A DNA stretch of 64,000 nucleotides from Callorhinus ursinus (taxonomy: Eukaryota; Chordata; Mammalia; Carnivora; Otariidae). Shown here one piece after another: positions 11,212 to 23,589 of the stretch; position 1 is the stretch's first letter; each line of letters starts with the position of its first letter. The position numbers and the translations under genes are program-made. The notes beneath the pieces were generated by a model that saw nothing but the letters and a program-made list of their open reading frames with translations, did not search any database and was not told the origin of the DNA. The stretch spans positions 52,867,642 to 52,931,641 of the forward strand of contig NW_020312848.1 in assembly GCF_003265705.1 (NCBI RefSeq), read 5' to 3'.

Positions 11212-12106
11212 TGCCTGGAGTCCATTTTTAATGGAATACATTTTCCTTGAAGAAGAGCCCTTTTTTTCCCCAAGTGATATAATTGTTTTCAAATGATTAA
11301 GTTTTAAATTAGGAAGAAAATGTGGGTAGTGTGTAGCACTCATTTTGTTCAGTCATGATCAATTACCCCATATCCCCAGCATATCCAATGCTGCTTTTAA
11401 TACAAAGTAATCATTGAGGTCACTGGAACTCTGCTGATATGCAGAACTCAGAGTGATCCGTGTTGGAACCTCAATGAACCTTCAAATCAGAAATGATATG
11501 AAAATGGAGAGTAGGTGAAGTTGATATAAAATAACATTAATTCATTTAACCCTTTTGATAGCCCTGTGATGTATATATATAAGGAAGCATGGCTTGGCAT
11601 ATAGAACCTGAAGGTTCTTTCCTCTGCCTCCTAAAATAGACTCCATCAGGTCTAGTTGAGGTAATAAGGTCCTCTGCAAAAAGTAGTTTTATCTGAAATA
11701 CATGTACCACTCTTACTAGAGAAAGTAGTTTTATTTCCTAATAATACAGCAAAATAATATAATTATAGGTGGTTTGAGCATTCTGGCTCCCTTCTTTCAA
11801 TGACTCCAAAATATGACTTTTAATTTATAAATTCTTGGGCTATAATTGAGATTCAGCTTCCTTCTCTTTAGATGCTGTGCTTTAGAAATTTATTTCTAGA
11901 TGAGTATTTATCTCAATCATATTCTCCTCTATCAAAAGTATTTTTAGCTTTTGTAGAGTTCAATATGTAATGATTATATTATTAGACTTATAAATTAATA
12001 CTTCTTACATCAGCATCAGAATCTCAATTGGAAGAAACAAGCTATCTGAGTCTGATAGTTTTAATTTCAAGCCATAACTTTTTACCATAGAGTATATCTA
12101 TAAATA

Positions 12107-12176
12107 TGGCATGTGTGCACATGCACATATACGCATATGTAAATGTATATGTATGTGTGTATGTGTATGTATATCA
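12107..12176. repeat. Alternating purine-pyrimidine tract
   Basis: About 70 bp dominated by alternating TG/CA/TA steps ('gtgtgcacatgcacatatacg', then 'gtatatgtatgtgtgtatg'). Such tracts can adopt left-handed DNA and tend to slip. Confidence 0.85.
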
Positions 12177-12189
12177 GTTGATCAATAAG

Positions 12190-12745
12190 TATTCTTTGAG
12201 AGCCTATCACATGGTAGGCATTGGTGATAAAAAGGATTCCTGTCCCAAGGGAACTGACATTCCAGTAGGGAGAGAGAGAGACAATAATCATGTCAAAAAC
12301 AAGATAGTTTCAGGTACTGATAGGTACTCTAGAGAGGACAAATATGGTGATGTAGAGTGACTGTTGAGGCCTGGATGTGTTATTGCTGCTGGGGAGCAGT
12401 GATTACTTCTCTGAGGAGGTGGAGGGAGATCTCAGTTGGGATCTCAGTGGAGAGAAAATGATTCCCCATGCAAGTCTGGGGGAAGAATTCTGAGCAGAAA
12501 TGACTAGGAAGTGCAAAAAACTGAGATGGGAAAGAAAATCCAGTAATGCTGGAGCTATAAAAAAAAAAAAATTGGAGAACAATGAAGTTGGAGAGCAGTG
12601 AAATTGAAGAAGTTGGCAGGGGCCAGATTATATTAAGCCTTTTAAGTCAATAAATACAGTTGAGACTCTAGGTATTTTGTGAAGCTGTTGCAGGGATGTA
12701 GCTGGTGAGGAATATGATCTTACTTCCACTTTAGGAAGAGTTCTC
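12190..12745 (-). mobile_element. L2 LINE remnant, minus strand
   Basis: Reads as the reverse complement of the L2 3' end and ORF tail: 'cacatggtaggcattggtgat', 'cctgtcccaagggaactgacattc', 'acaataatcatgtc', 'ctctgaggaggtgga', 'ggggccagattat', 'gggatgtagctggtgaggaatatgat'. The order agrees with L2 from 3' UTR back into ORF2. It is strongly decayed with no frame. Copies of the same family are at 26,215, 56,445 and (sense) 58,180. Confidence 0.7.
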
Positions 12746-12779
12746 TGATAAAATTCCTCCTACTCTTTGTATTTCACAT

Positions 12780-13010
12780 TTACTAGTTTGGCAAGGCCTG
12801 CCAATTTTATCTCTATGACTGTCCATTCATCCGTCTATTTTTCTCCATTCCCATCATCACTATTTTAATTCAAGTCTTCATTTTCTTGAGCTATTACTAT
12901 GACCTACTAACTTACTTCCCTGCCTCCAGTCTTTTTCCTTTTTGATACATTCTAATTTCTGCTGTTAGATTCCTTTGTCTTAACTCATTAGCCTCCCAGT
13001 GCTCCCATGC
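12780..13010 (+). mobile_element. Possible L2 fragment, plus strand
   Basis: A CT-rich stretch with the L2 sense phrase order 'cttgagctattactatgacctactaacttacttccctgcctccagt' then 'tagattcctttgtcttaactcattagcctcccagtgc'. Weak match; boundaries uncertain. Confidence 0.35.
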
Positions 13011-13206
13011 ATACCTATGTAGAAGGCTTTCAGAAAGAAGTCTTGTGTTTGTATGCAGGGACCTCTCAGGGTGGCATTGTTGTATTTATTTGCGGAATTG
13101 AATTTCTTAAAAGGAAGAGATTCATTTTTAAAAAGAATTTTAGCTCACTTGTTTGATCCAAAGATAAGGGGCCAAGGGGTCAGTATTGGAAAAGAAAGCT
13201 GATTTT

Positions 13207-13404
13207 TTTTGTTTGTTTTTGTTCTTTGTTGTTGTTTTTTCAGATTCTATCCATTTATTTGACAGAGAGAGATCACAAGTAGGCAGACAGGCAGGCAGAG
13301 GGAGAGGGAGAAGCAGGTTCCCCGTTGAGCACGGAGCCTGATGCAGGGCTCAATTCCAGGATGCCGGGATCATGACCTGAGCCGACTGAGCCACCCATGT
13401 GCCC
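13207..13404 (-). mobile_element. Can-SINE, minus strand (left unit of a tandem pair)
   Basis: T-rich tail, 'agattctatccatttatttgacagagaga', 'gagaagcaggttccccg', and head ending 'ctgagccacccatgtgcccc' at 13,404. About 17 bp normally between 'ctgagcc' and 'actgagcc' is missing, so the A/B-box region is internally deleted. It abuts a second SINE, and the pair shares one outer target-site duplication. Confidence 0.93.
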
Positions 13405-13612
13405 CTTTTTGTTTTTTGTTTTTTTTTGAAGATTTTATTTACTTATTTGACAGAGACAAAGCAAGAGAAGGAACACAAGCAGGGGGAGTGGGGGAGGGAG
13501 AAGCAGGCTTCCCGCTGAGCAGGGAGTCCAATGCGGGGCTAGATCCCAGGACCCTGGGATCATGACCTGAGCCAAAGGCAGAAGCTTAATGACTGAGCCA
13601 CCCAGACACCCC
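13405..13612 (-). mobile_element. Can-SINE, minus strand (right unit of a tandem pair)
   Basis: T-rich tail, 'gaagattttatttacttatttgac', GA-rich block, 'aatgcggggctagatcccagg', head 'ctgagccacccagacacccc'. The outer duplication 'aagaaagctgatttt' is at 13,192-13,206 and 13,613-13,627. This is best read as the right unit landing first and the left unit later entering its poly(A) tail. Confidence 0.94.
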
Positions 13613-13627
13613 AAGAAAGCTGATTTT

Positions 13628-14849
13628 GAACGTAGCTGAGGAATGCCACAGAAGTTTCCCTTTAGCTCAGCCTCCTGGACTGAAGCAAAATTTCTAAGGG
13701 AAGTTGGATATCATAAATGGAATTTCTTTAAAAGAAAATGAAAAACACAGTGTAGCAATACTTTGTGTCCTCATGAAGGGTATGCCATGAACTACTCCCT
13801 TATTAGAAAACCTGTGGATCCCAAAAACAAATCCTGGTAACAAAAGTGAGGTTACTAAGCACTCAAGAAAGATTAAGCAGTGGTGTCTTCTGACTGTCTA
13901 ATGGAGAAAATCATCAGCATTTATTGGAATGATTCTAATAGTTTAAATTTTAACTTTACCAGATACAAACTTTATTCAAATTTGGGCCAATCTTGCACAA
14001 CTCAGTGAGTTATTCAGGGCACTGTTTGGCTATTAGTGGAAATCATCACAGACAGACCCATAGATAAGTGGATGAAATCAGTGGAGAACACATTGTGCTG
14101 TGGGTTTATATTATAGCAATTAATCTAGCATCTGGGAAGAACACAGACTAAGGCCTTAACATCATTCCTCCATCAGAATCATTCCTCATTTAGCTCATTT
14201 GGGAAGCCTCGCCAAAACCTGAAAATAAAGGATCGTAGATGAAAGTTGCCACATCCTGTTGAGAATGAGCAATTATCCTTTATTTGATTTCCAACTTTCC
14301 TTGTAAACATGCCAACAGATAAAATGTTGGTTTGAGTGTAGGGCTGTTAGAATTAACTTTTTCTCACCACAGGAATAAAGCATGTCCTCAGGCCTCATTT
14401 CCTGGAGATGGCTGTGGGCCTAACAAGCATTATCTTTCAATGGCTATTTCTCCACGACAGCAAGTAGCCATTATAAAAGGGAATAAAATGGTTAAGTCAG
14501 TGGACCAATGGCCTATTTTTGTGATCACACCATACTGATCACTTATTTGCAATGTTAATAAAAGATAGTTTTAAGGTTTTTCCTTGGAACATTGGGTTCC
14601 AAGTGTGGCAAGATGGAAGTTTTGCTTCCTCAGGTTTTGTTCTACAAGGGCCTGTCTGTGCCCATTCCTGATTGTCCTGCACAGGAATGCTGATGCATGG
14701 TTGCCACAGGTTTGCAGTCATGTAGGCTATAGGGTCAGCCATGCAGAGATTATTGGGGAAATAGTTGGCACAGGGGAATCCGGGGTAAAGAATACAACAT
14801 TTTGAATCACAATCCAAGTCTTGACTGCCAGTTATTAACCAGTTTTATA
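13628..14849. other. Unassigned sequence
   Basis: No recognised repeat. A 92-codon minus-strand frame (14,539-14,817) and overlapping plus-strand frames at 14,332-14,805 sit in slightly higher-GC sequence. No domain, signal peptide or splice pattern supports a gene. Confidence 0.4.
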
Positions 14850-15295
14850 TGTCATCGATATTGCATTTATTTTTACTGTGATAAAAAACATAAAATTTAC
14901 CACCTTAACCATTTTTTAAGTGTACAGTTTAGTGTTGTTATATACATTCACATTATTGTGGAACAAATATCCAGAATTTTCTCATCTTGTAAATCTGAAA
15001 CTCTATACCGATTATACAACAGTTCCTCATTTCTCTGTCTCTCCAGCCCCTAGTAATCACCATTCTACTTCCTGTTTATATAAATTTGACTAATTTAGAT
15101 ACCTCATATAAGTGGAATTATCCAGTATTTGGCTTTTTTTGATTGGATTATTTCACTTAGCGTAATGTCCTCAAGGTTCACCATGTTGTAGTATGTGACA
15201 GGATTCTTTCCTTTTTAAGGCTGCATAATGAATAATGTTCCATTGTATGTAAATACCACATTTTGTTTATCCATTCATGAGATTACATTTTGTTA
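14850..15295 (-). mobile_element. Ancient L1M 3' end, minus strand
   Basis: Antisense L1 3' UTR and ORF2 end: 'aaaatttaccaccttaaccattttt', 'tgtacagtttagtgt', 'ccccagcccctagtaatcaccattctac'-like segment, 'atctcatataagtggaatta', 'tatttcacttagcgtaatgtcc', 'ccattgtatgtaaataccacattttgtttatccattcat'. The last phrase is the antisense of the ORF2 C-terminal region. No frame remains. Confidence 0.75.
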
Positions 15296-18200
15296 CCTGT
15301 AAAATGGGAAATGATCATTTATTTTTACCTCAAAGAATTATTGTTATCTTCTAGTATAAAGGCTGAAGCAGTACATGTTTTTCCTCTTATATTGGAAAAT
15401 TATATTACAGCAGAAAGTATTGGTCAAAGGTTTATGAAATCTGGGTTCTAATTTTGGCTCCGCTTCCAGTTTTTGGAGCACACCAACAATGTATGTGCTT
15501 TGGAGCCACGGTGTATAATCTGTAATTTCATATTTATTTTAGCTGTTCAACAGGATTTTTGAGAGGTGAAGAGGCATATTCATTCCTCAGAAATCTCTAG
15601 GTAGTTCTTGGTGCCTAGGTGCTCAGCTGTTCTGTATGTGGCTCTTGTATCACTTAGGAGGGATAGGATCTTAGCTGAGCCTTGGTCTCTTGATCTATGA
15701 AAATTATTGAGTCTAAACCAGATCACTGAAATAATTAAACTTTAAAATCAATGAAAAATCTCTATCAATAAACAGACATTTTATGTCTTACTCCAGTGTT
15801 ACTTTGGTATTTTAAAAAATGCTATGTGATTAAAAATAAAGTACTTGGTAGTTTTAGAATCTCCTTTTCCAAAACTGCATGTTTCAACCACTCCCTTGTT
15901 TTCCTTGTCAAACTAATAAGAAATGCTGCCCACCACATGCCTTCAAAATATCCTATAGAATTGTATTAGATAAGCTTTAAGGCATATTGGAGAATTCTAT
16001 GACTTGCAGTTTTGAACTTTAGGTAGTTTTCCTTTGCATTAGTTCTTCTGGCGTTTTAGGATCTGTGCCACATATGTGGCTGGCCTTGCCACTAAGAACT
16101 TTAACTATTAACTATCAAAATGATGGACTTATCATAGAGAGAGATATCTATATTTTGAAGGTCTGTGGATACTACATATGTAACATTAATAAACATTACA
16201 TTCATTTTTGTTTAAATTGGGAAAAATAAAGCAATGGTAGCAAGTTTGAAAATACCAGGCTAAGAAATATGCTGCCTGGCCAAATATCTGATGATTAAAT
16301 GATTGAACAAAAGGAAGCAAGAACTAGGAAGATACAGAAGTTTGCTGAACCCTCTCCCTCCCCTGTTCCAGTGTGCCATTTAACTTCATCACCTTGTCAC
16401 AAGGTTATTTAAGTGCAAGATTTATGGTAGAGATGGAGCAGACCAGGGTCATCAAGGGAGTGTGAAGTAAGAAACCTTTCAGAATAGAAGGACCTTTCTG
16501 AATACAGTTAGATTTTTATTAAGTTGATTATCAGCACTTCAGGTTAAATTCAATTAGAAAAACTCTGATTTCTCAAAGGCAGTTTTTAAGATCTAGCTAT
16601 CTTAGAATAACTTCATTTCTATATTTATACCATTGAATTTTATACTGAAAACTTCTTTAATGAAAACCTAAACTGTTAACAATATATAAAGTATGAAATA
16701 TGTTTTATTGTGAATATCTAAATGTTTGATGATCAGGGATCTTGAAAATAATGACATATATAGTTTTTTACATATTTAAAATTAAGACTGTCTATCCTAT
16801 TGATAATTAATTATTTACATTCTTTGGTGATGTTATCTGGACATGCAACTATTAAAAACAGACTCATCAGAAAGTACTTTGATGAAACAGAATGAAAGTC
16901 AGAACAAAAACTTGAATAAGATATTTTGGACAAGGCTTTTTATTATATCTATATATAACCTCTATCCTTAGTGAACATGACGCCATTGCTATTCAATTAT
17001 AAGTGATGAGAAGGCTAAGTAAAAAACAATTCCAATTCCATTTGAGTTAAAATTATATGTGCATATGACATAAATTTTTATTTTGGACATAAAAGTATAT
17101 TCAATTTTTATTAATGGAAAATTAATTTCCTGTTATTTTAAAATAAATATTAAATAATAGGAGTTTGGGTGAGTATCAAATTATTGGTTGGCACTGAAGA
17201 TGAACATGTTCTAGTCTGGTTATAAGGATGTTTTATGGAATTCATGTGGTTTTTGTCTTTACATGAGAAGAGGATTGATTTCAGGTAGTTACAAAGAAGC
17301 ATAGATGAAAGCCATTAATTTTACCTGATAGTGAAGATGGTAATTCAGGGAACCTTCATAAAAGACATAATGTTTAAACTTGCTTTGAATTGTGACACTG
17401 CTCACTGGGCAAAGGGGAGATGTCCATCACAGAGGATGCAGTGTAAGTGCGAGGCAGACAAGTATGGAGCATTGTGGTTTGTGTGCACACAGAGTGAGGC
17501 AGGCGAGAGATCAAGAAGGAAACAAATGCTTGATGAATGATTAGAAGTAGAGGAAGGAGAAAATGGGTTTAAAGATAATGCTAAGATTTCAAGTCATATT
17601 CATTTGTCCTTGACAACATTTTTGATTGCTGTATACATGTGTACTACAGTGTTTTGATCAAAATCTTATAAAAGCATCCACAAGCAGGAAATCTCTTGTT
17701 ATCAAACATTAGGAAAAAAATACCTATAACATTGATAATAATCATGTTAAATAAAATCTTTTCCTGAAAGAAAAGCACAAACCAATTTTAAAAATAAGGA
17801 GTAAGGGGTAAACCTCATTCAACCTTATGACTTTTAGGGAATATTAGAAAGAGATGCTGTTTAAAGTATGGCAATGAACAAATCCTGCTCTAATCCAGGA
17901 AATGTAAAATCAATCTTTAAGCCTTTTAATGCTTTATTCAGGTGTGTGTGTGTGTGTGGAGGGGGGTGGAAGAGGGAAGGGCAAGGAGGAAGAAGTGGGA
18001 AAGAGATTTTAGAAATATTCTTATAAGAAGGACATATCAGGCAGATATAACATGCATAATCTGCCCAGGGATATAAACTTCATTGTACATGAAAATGCAG
18101 TAATTATTTAATTGGTTAAACTGTAAATAGCAGAAGTATATAAGCAATTGAATTTATTTAGAATTTTTTAAAATAAAAATTAGCACATGATAGGAAATTG

Positions 18201-18849
18201 AAGAAAAATAGAGAAGAGTGCATTATAACATTGTTGTTTCTTCAGTGATAATCTCAGATGTAGCAAGGGTTTCTTGCTCCCTCCTTATTTCCTGGTAGGG
18301 TAGTATAAACTTCACCACCACTCCATATATACACTTAAAATGTCTTCAGCTGTTTTTGTACATCCCCAGAAAGAATCTTGTGAGTGGCCTGAATAGATGC
18401 TCTCAGTTACTACATGTTTCTTTTTCTTTTGGTGCATGTTTCTTTTGGAGATGTCACCAAAAAGATTCAGAGGGTGTGTTTCTCTCTCTCTGCTCCTTGG
18501 TTTGTTTCCTGTTATTCCTTGTTAATCACCACTGTACCAAGATCTCACTGGACTGAAATTGTTCTTTTAAAGAGGGGAGGATACCCGCAAACACACACAT
18601 CTGTGTGTCATACCCTATCACGGAGGTCCCAAACATATGTCAATTTTATTCTCCAAAACTCATTTAGATCATGAATGGACAATTATTTCAGTATCTTGCT
18701 TGAGCATCTTTTCTTTGTGCTTAAATAGGAGTTCAGGAAGGTTGGCCTGGAAGCTAGGAGTCTACTAAAAACAGGGCTTGCTTTTTATGCTAAATCTTTT
18801 GTCTTTGAATTAAAGTTTGGAATTTATAAATAATTGTTTGATATTAAAC
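15296..18849. other. AT-rich unassigned sequence with possible MIR fragments
   Basis: No gene is supported over 3.5 kb. Fragments at about 15,435-15,480 ('aaatctgggttctaattttggctc') and 15,660-15,725 ('gccttggtctcttgatctatgaaaat') look like pieces of one MIR but are too short to be sure. A short (GT)n lies at 17,942-17,959, followed by a G-rich run. The rest holds only short AT-driven frames. Confidence 0.4.
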
Positions 18850-19015
18850 TTTTTAACAATCCTATTTAGGTAGGTGGGACAGATTATTATAATTACCATT
18901 TTATAGACCAGAAACCTGAAATTTAGAAAGCTATATTTACTGAGCAAGTAAGTTGCAGAGGTGAAACTCAAATCCAAGTTGTCAGAGTCCACATCTAGTT
19001 CACTATCCTCAACTG
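18850..19015 (-). mobile_element. MIR SINE remnant, minus strand
   Basis: Antisense MIR order: 'attaccattttatagaccagaaacctgaa', 'gagcaagtaagttgcagaggtgaaactcaaatccaagttgtcagagtccac', ending near 'ctcaactgtctctgcag'. It is heavily decayed. Confidence 0.65.
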
Positions 19016-19559
19016 TCTCTGCAGAGATGGAGATATGCTGTGTCAAATGCCATCCTGTAATGTGTAACAACTGCAATTGCTGAATGACATTCCATCCTTA
19101 ACTGAGAGTAGATTCCCCTTACTGCTTAGAGGCGCCTCACCAAAGCCACAATTCTTCTCCCAACAAAAATGCACATTTGTGGGTAACTCCATGCAAATAC
19201 ACACTTTACATCTTTTGCAAGTAGATCCAAGGATTTTAGGGATGTCCTGAACCACAGAGCTATATTTAAAGGAACATCTGCCTGTTGCATACTGGTCTTG
19301 TTCTCTGAGGCGGGTTTAAAAAGGTTTTACTGTGTGTATTTCAGTGCTAGTATATATATTTCTTTTGATATCAAAATCCTTTATCCAAGGCATATGTCCT
19401 TATTAAAAATATTAAAAATGCATAAAAGTGAGTCTACACGGTAAAGGAGAAATTTAATCGAAACATCCAAAGTTCTATTTTCCTGGAAGTTGTATTAACA
19501 AATTATGGTTTATCATGTTTACAGTATTGAATTGAACTGTTAAATAGTACCTGTATATT

Positions 19560-19640
19560 TGAATTGAATTATATATACATAATCTATACGTATTATATAA
19601 TGTATATATGTGCATATATATATGCACAAACATATTTAGT
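19560..19640. repeat. TA-rich low-complexity tract with a 20-bp palindrome
   Basis: Alternating TA-rich sequence. Positions 19,609-19,628 form a perfect 20-bp palindrome, tgtgcatatatatatgcaca. Confidence 0.9.
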
Positions 19641-19834
19641 TGCCTCTTCAAATTACTTAGAGCAGATTTGAGCTAACATTTATTGCACAGACATTTAACA
19701 AAGTATTTTTAATAACTAAAAAATTATGTCTGCATGTGCTTTTTAGTCAGTTGAGTGATTGACTCGTATCTGATTAATATCAATAACCTGTGTGAATATT
19801 GTGAAGGATGGTAGTAGAGGCAGAGGCTCAACTT

Positions 19835-20001
19835 CAGTGGTTCTCAACCTTCGTTACCCTTTTGAATCACCTGAGGGAATTTTAAAGAATGCTTTATGCT
19901 GTGACTCCAGTTTTAGGAATTTTGATTTGACAGTGTAGAGTGCAGCCTGAACAATGGGATTTTTTAAAAGCTTCTCAAGTGGTTCTAGTTTGCAATCACT
20001 G
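19835..20001 (+). mobile_element. MER5A-like hAT DNA transposon relic
   Basis: Starts with the terminal 'cagtggttctcaacct', continues 'gaatcacctgagggaattttaaagaatgc', 'ttttaggaattttgatttgac', and ends 'gcaatcactg', a decayed inverted terminus. Length (167 bp) and order fit the non-autonomous MER5A family. No transposase is encoded. Confidence 0.7.
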
Positions 20002-21270
20002 CCCTAATGTATTTTTCACCCCCTAAATGGGAGAATTCTCAAACAGCACAAGAAAGAGTATATTCACTATAATCTGTTAAGCCAGGACAAATTGAGATTA
20101 TTTTTGAGGAGAGGAGCTGTATTTAACAAGATAGTATAGGGGCCCAAAGTGATAAATTCAGCCCACTCTTTAATAAGTCAATCTTTTTTCCTTCTTATAA
20201 ATTATATACAGCAGATAAAATCTGAATTGATAAACATGCCGCTATATGCTGATTACATAGTCTATATAATTAACCTTTTTGCCTTGCCTGATGAATCAAA
20301 ATCCATGATCATATTTAATCAGAATTATGGAATGTAGTTTCTGTAAGTCTCACCTGAGCTGTGTGATGCACCTCCTTATTCTTAACACGTCACAAAATGT
20401 CTTGTACACGAGGTTACATTTTTTTTAAATCATAGTTTAATAAACCCAATCAAAAGTCTTTTAAAAAAACCCTCAAGGCCTAATTCCTGTCATCAGAGGA
20501 AGTTTCAGCTTTTGAACCATATCTAGACTGGTTTAGGGAGTTGGAATGGTAGTGGAGGGAAGGGAAGGGAATAGCTTTAGGGGAGTCCAAGGAATATAGA
20601 TCCAATTTAATTTTTTAAGTCATATTTATAATGATGTCTTTCCTGGATACCTCTTCTTCCTGCACCCCCATTTCAGGAAATGTAAAGTTAGCAATTGAAG
20701 ATATGTGCAGTTACTTGAGGAGTGAGAATAGTAGATTTAGAAGGATGATTTCAGGGCTGATTCCTGTTAGATGATGTTGTGCCTCTCTCCACTCCTGCAT
20801 TTAGCCTAAGCAGTAACTTGCAGAACTGTGTTCAACACACATGAAGGCTCTAGGAACTAGAAATAAAGATTATAAAGCCATAGTTACAAGTGAGGGAAGC
20901 GAAGCTGAATGACTTTAGAACTGAACATGTGCTATAGCTGCTAAGGTTCCAAGACCTGGACTCAAATCAGAGCTGAAATCTAGGCCCTGTGTGTGGTAGG
21001 GAGCTGGAACTGAGCTTCTTACATAAAGCTGGCAACCATCAAGTGTTGTCTAGTCCTTGAAACTGAGGCTAGAAAGACTACTTAGAGACTGGGAGTGCCC
21101 CAGTGATCTGGGTCATTATAAAAATAAATATATTAAATTCACATATGTAAAAGAGACTCAAATTGGTCAAAAAAACACTATGTAGATATAGTTCATTTAT
21201 AACTAAACACAAAATATTATATCATGACTCAAGTAAAATACATTTTTGGAAAAAATGTACTAGAAAATAC
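20002..21270. other. Unassigned sequence
   Basis: No repeat family or gene recognised. It contains a G/A-rich block at about 20,540-20,585 and several short frames with no domain. Confidence 0.4.
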
Positions 21271-21900
21271 CAGTCAAATAAATGCTTGTTGATTAATAAA
21301 CAAAAAATATTTAACATGCAAAACATTACTACGGATGAAAAGAGATGCAACATTGAGAAAAAAGGAATGTTCCACCAAGAAGCAATAAAACTTAAGTTTT
21401 ATGTATCATGACCTTACAATATTTAAAGCCTGTCTAAATATTAAATATTTAAAGGGTGAAGGTAGAGAAAAAGTACAAACTTCCAGTCATCAGATAAATA
21501 AGTCCTGGGGATGTAATATACAGTATGGTGACTATAATTAACAATACTGTATTCTGTATTTGAAAGTTGCTATGTATTAAGGGTATGTCTTAAAAATTCT
21601 CATCAGAAGAAAAAAATTTTGTAGAAATAATATTTAAAGCAAAAATGGACAGAGTTATAAAGAGAATTTGACTAATCCATAGTTATGGCAGGAGATTTGC
21701 ATATGCCTTTTTTAGTAACCAATAAATCACACAGACAAAATGTTTTCACAGATTCAGGTTTGAACAATTCAATTAACAAGTTTAATCTAATAGATATGAG
21801 ATATGTGTGAGACCTGATGCATATAGTTCCTGACCATAAAAATAGAGAACCCACATTCTTTTCAAGTACTCAAAGATTAGTTTTTCTATTGTGTTCAAAT
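21271..21900 (+). mobile_element. Ancient L1M ORF2 endonuclease-region remnant
   Basis: Sense L1 fragments: 'ccaccaagaagcaataaaact' near 21,374, then after an interruption 'gacagagttataaagagaatttgac' near 21,650, 'catagttatggcaggagatttgcata' and 'acccacattcttttcaagtac' near 21,850. These correspond in order to the mid and late endonuclease region. The interruption (about 21,470-21,610) is itself an L1 3' end. No frame is intact. Confidence 0.5.
21470..21612 (+). mobile_element. L1M 3' UTR fragment nested in an older L1M
   Basis: Typical L1M 3'-UTR text: 'acttccagtcatcagataaataagtcctggggatgtaat', 'acagtatggtgactataattaacaatactgtattctgtatttgaaagttgct', 'aaaattctcatca', then an A-rich end. Endonuclease-region L1 sequence resumes on its far side, so it looks nested. 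Confidence 0.7.
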
Positions 21901-22029
21901 GTTTAAAAAGTGATAGATTTCCAAAATAAAATGTTGTATATACAAAGTGCAGCATGAGACTATATATATTAATAAAAATCTGACAATGCAAACTTAATAT
22001 GCATATAAACATATGTAATAAAGTGTAGA

Positions 22030-22278
22030 AATCCAGATGAGCTGTATGGTGGTTGTCTCTGAATAAAGAGGGAGCAGAATTAGACCAGGGAGGTGAATGA
22101 GGGGACTTAAAGTCTGAAATGATTAGTTTCTTAATGATAATTTAAAAAAGATCTAAAGCAAAGATAGCATGATGTTTTAGCATATTGTTAGTCCTGGATT
22201 GTGGTTACATGGGTATTTGTTATGTTATACTGTAATTTTCTGTATGTTTGGATACATCATAATATTTAAAAGGGTGAG
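22030..22278 (+). mobile_element. L1M 3' UTR fragment
   Basis: Contains 'gatgagctgtatggtggttgtctctgaataaagagg', 'taaaaaagatctaaagcaaagatagca', 'ggttacatgggtatttgttatgttatactgtaattttctgtatgtttggatacatcataatatttaaaa', which is the usual terminal part of old L1M 3' UTRs. Confidence 0.65.
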
Positions 22279-23589
22279 GAGAATCTTGTGGAAGAATTAA
22301 TTGGAAGATAAGAACTTGTTTTTGGGATGGTATGTCCTAAGTCTTACCTTGCTATATTGAGATAAGCTTGATATTATGAACTCTGATAAAATGCCGTATC
22401 AAGATCTTTATATCAGTGCAGTGGAGTTTTAGCAAATTTCTTGGAATTTGTCTAAGAAAGTGCTGTATAGGTATATACTTCCTTCCTATCACTAAGACTA
22501 GGAGCTGATCACTTTGAATGGGTTGAAGTAAACCTCAATATCATAGAGTTGTACTTAGAATTAATGGCAGTAATGTATGCTAGGCATATAATATTAATCA
22601 GCAACAAAATTATGCTGTAAAGATGCAGTATTCAAGCAGAAGATACATGTTAGTTAAAAGTGTTAGGAAAAAAAATAAATCAAACTGGCTTCAGTATTCT
22701 CTTGGGGACATTAAATATCAGTAGTCAATCAAGCAATACATAAAGAGTCCTATGAGTAAGCTGATATGACCCCAATATTTCATAGCAGCCATGTTTTCAC
22801 TCATGTGTGAAGGTAATCTAAAATATGCAAGGAATCCTAAAATATATCACCCATGTGTTCTAAGAAACTTACCTGAACAAGGAAACCATCAAAAAAAATA
22901 ATAACTCTGTTTTGTTTAATGTTCTGTATGTTTATTTTGCCCAACATTGGTATTGCTGTACTTGTTCTCTTTTTGTTTATGTACTTCTGATTTTCCCTTA
23001 CCTACTCTTGTATATTCAAGCTATGAATTACATTTGTTCTATATCATCTTGTATCAGTATATGGTTGGAACTTGTTTCTCTTACCTCTTTCAATTCAGGA
23101 GTCAATTTCTTTTAAAAAGTGGTTTTTATCTTTCTTACCTTCATTTCTATGATAGATGTTTTGACTTAATTCTCTTGTATCGGTGTTTATTTATGTATGA
23201 TCCTATTTTTGTTTTTTTTTTTGCTGTGTTCTCTTTCCTTTCTGTTGATATATAATATCTGTTTCCTTTGTGCCCCCTCTGAACTCTTCCATCACATCTC
23301 AGTAACTTGAAAATACATACTGAGGCATATTTTTAGGTCTACTAGTAATTATCTCCATTAATTTAAATATTCTTATTTTACAGCTTGAGAAATGAAATGG
23401 CATTTATTGACCACCCTCTTATAAAAAATGAGAAATTAGCAAACATCTATATTTGTTTTCTTTTTTTCTCACCATTTTTGTTAGCATATAATTAATGTTT
23501 TTGTCTTTAAAGCATTTGTTTAAATAATGACAACAATTGAATTCTTGTTCGTAGAGAACTATATTAATGTTAGTAACTTGGGCTTCACA
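22279..23589. other. Unassigned AT-rich sequence
   Basis: No confident repeat or gene. T-rich plus-strand frames at 22,912-23,255 are hydrophobic only because of poly-T content. Confidence 0.4.

Noticed and set aside
14539..14817. 92-codon minus-strand ORF with several Cys and Pro
   Set aside because: A plus-strand frame of similar length covers the same bases, and no motif, signal peptide or splice pattern supports either.
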